A stretch of 64,000 bases of DNA from DSXH01 sp037446915 (GTDB lineage Bacteria; Bacteroidota; Ignavibacteria; Ignavibacteriales; Melioribacteraceae), in contig JBBIHP010000003.1 in assembly GCA_037446915.1 (NCBI GenBank), positions 4,082 through 68,081 of the forward strand. The letters are read 5' to 3'. The translations under genes were made by a program, and so were the position numbers. The notes under the pieces were generated by a model. It was not told the origin of the DNA, searched no databases, and saw nothing but the letters and a program-made list of their open reading frames with translations. How positions within the stretch are numbered: position 1 is the stretch's first letter; every line of letters begins with the position of its first letter. Positions 63,456 through 64,000 of this stretch are shown piece after piece.

Positions 63456-64000
63456 CTATTTCTTGATCATTTCAAACGGAAATAGTGAATAAAACTTTGT
63501 TGCCTTCAGTAAATCATTCAAAACTATTTCTTCTTTAGAAGAATGAGCAAGTTCCTCTTTCCCCGGCGCAAATCCTATTGTCGGAATTCCAAAACGTCCG
63601 GCTGTTGCAACTCCATTTGTAGAAAAGCTCCAAACTCCGCTTTTTGCTTTCCCTACCGCAGCTTTAGATGTACGCATAGCCGCATCAACAAGCGGATGTT
63701 TCTCATCATAAACCCATGTAGGGAAATATGCTTCCTGAGAGAATTTTGTCCCCTTCCAGCTTACTCCTTCAACATTAGGAATAGAAACTTTTGCATCGCT
63801 TTTATGTTTCCTAATTATCTCTTTCAATTCTTTAACAACACTATTTTTATTTTCACCCATTGTCATTCTTCTGTCTATATGTATCTGACAGAAATCTGAT
63901 ACCGAACACATGGATGGGGCTTTAGACATAATATTGCTGACAGTTATTGAACCTTGCCGAGTGTTGGTTTTGGTTTCAGTTTTTTATCAAGTTTTTCTAT
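63456..64000 (-). pseudogene. ygeY: YgeY-type M20 peptidase, 3' part, with a frameshift near 63952
   Basis: Downstream of the break the protein reads MSKAPSMCSVSDFCQIHIDRRMTMGE, then EGVSWKGTKFSQEAYFPTWVYDEKHPLVDAAMRTS, GVWSFSTNGVATAGRFGIPTIGFAPGKEELAHSSKE. This is the C-terminal half of a YgeY-like metallo-dependent hydrolase of family M20. Upstream another frame gives IEKLDKKLKPKPTLGK before a TAA. Joining the two needs one extra G in the GG at 63952-63953, which yields TLGKGSITVSNIMSKAPS. The N-terminal half lies outside the window. E. coli has ygeY beside ygeW. Confidence 0.8.

Noticed and set aside
1..64000. tRNA, rRNA or riboswitch genes
   Set aside because: I looked through the intergenic gaps for cloverleaf-like or conserved rRNA sequences and known riboswitch cores and saw none; a covariance-model search would be needed to exclude weak cases.

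Overview
The window looks like a chromosomal segment of an AT-rich member of the FCB group, most likely an Ignavibacteria/Melioribacter-type bacterium. This is inferred from a type IX secretion C-terminal sorting domain of the 'NYPNPFNPxTTIKY' kind, many secreted beta-propeller proteins, a TonB receptor with a carboxypeptidase-regulatory-like N-domain, a giant two-component sensor with ligand-binding propellers, and Gram-negative lipoproteins. I saw no rRNA, tRNA or CRISPR array. Strong Shine-Dalgarno sites (AGGAGG, GGAGGGG) occur only at some genes.

Layout. 1-7.1 kb: end of an M14 carboxypeptidase, a HAD phosphatase, a secreted WD40/T9SS protein, a Wzi-like outer-membrane barrel and a POT peptide transporter. 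7.2-11.4 kb: a two-gene RND efflux operon (adaptor then pump). 11.6-16.2 kb: an arsenic resistance locus read leftward (arsR, arsM, arsC, acr3) followed by a SulP anion transporter, with repeat DNA in two of its gaps. 16.4-20.1 kb: a one-polypeptide (type IIG-like) restriction-modification enzyme followed by a REP-associated tyrosine transposase bracketed by matching palindromes. 20.2-31 kb: tricorn-like protease, tandem GH2-type lectin domains, HEAT-like protein, an OmpR/histidine-kinase pair and a VPS10/BNR propeller. 31.3-36.1 kb: DUF2200, a membrane protein, a sialidase-like protein, a double PhnB-like protein and a GT-C-like membrane protein on the + strand. 36.2-43.3 kb: thioredoxin, NTF2-like, AlaX editing protein, DPP-IV-type peptidase, aldo/keto reductase and a large zinc metalloprotease. 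44-47.5 kb: DUF5362, a duplicated helical His-containing secreted protein and membrane pyrophosphatase. 48.3-55.4 kb: NarL-type regulator plus giant propeller sensor kinase, divergent from a lipoprotein/TonB-receptor pair. 56-57.8 kb: PAS protein, DUF4342 protein and an ArsR-DUF2087 / GIY-YIG-like pair with a perfect palindromic operator. 57.9-64 kb: galK, xdhC, mocA, a threonine-synthase-like gene, ygeW, a broken GxxExxY gene and a frameshifted ygeY.

The last block resembles the yge/yqe cluster known from E. coli (ygeW-ygeX-ygeY plus xdhC-like yqeB and mocA), implicated in purine or other nitrogenous heterocycle breakdown and in molybdenum-cofactor maturation. Here a threonine-synthase-like PLP enzyme stands where diaminopropionate ammonia-lyase is expected, and galK is attached at the end of the operon.

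The window is rich in small repeat elements. Several have landed in frame inside genes (WD40/T9SS gene, restriction enzyme, galK), others sit in gaps (arsC/acr3, arsM/arsC, after the tricorn gene, around the transposase, around the GxxExxY remnant). The best leads for something undescribed are the RAYT/palindrome unit, the degenerate GIY-YIG protein co-operonic with an ArsR-DUF2087 regulator, and the GxxExxY unit with terminal inverted repeats.
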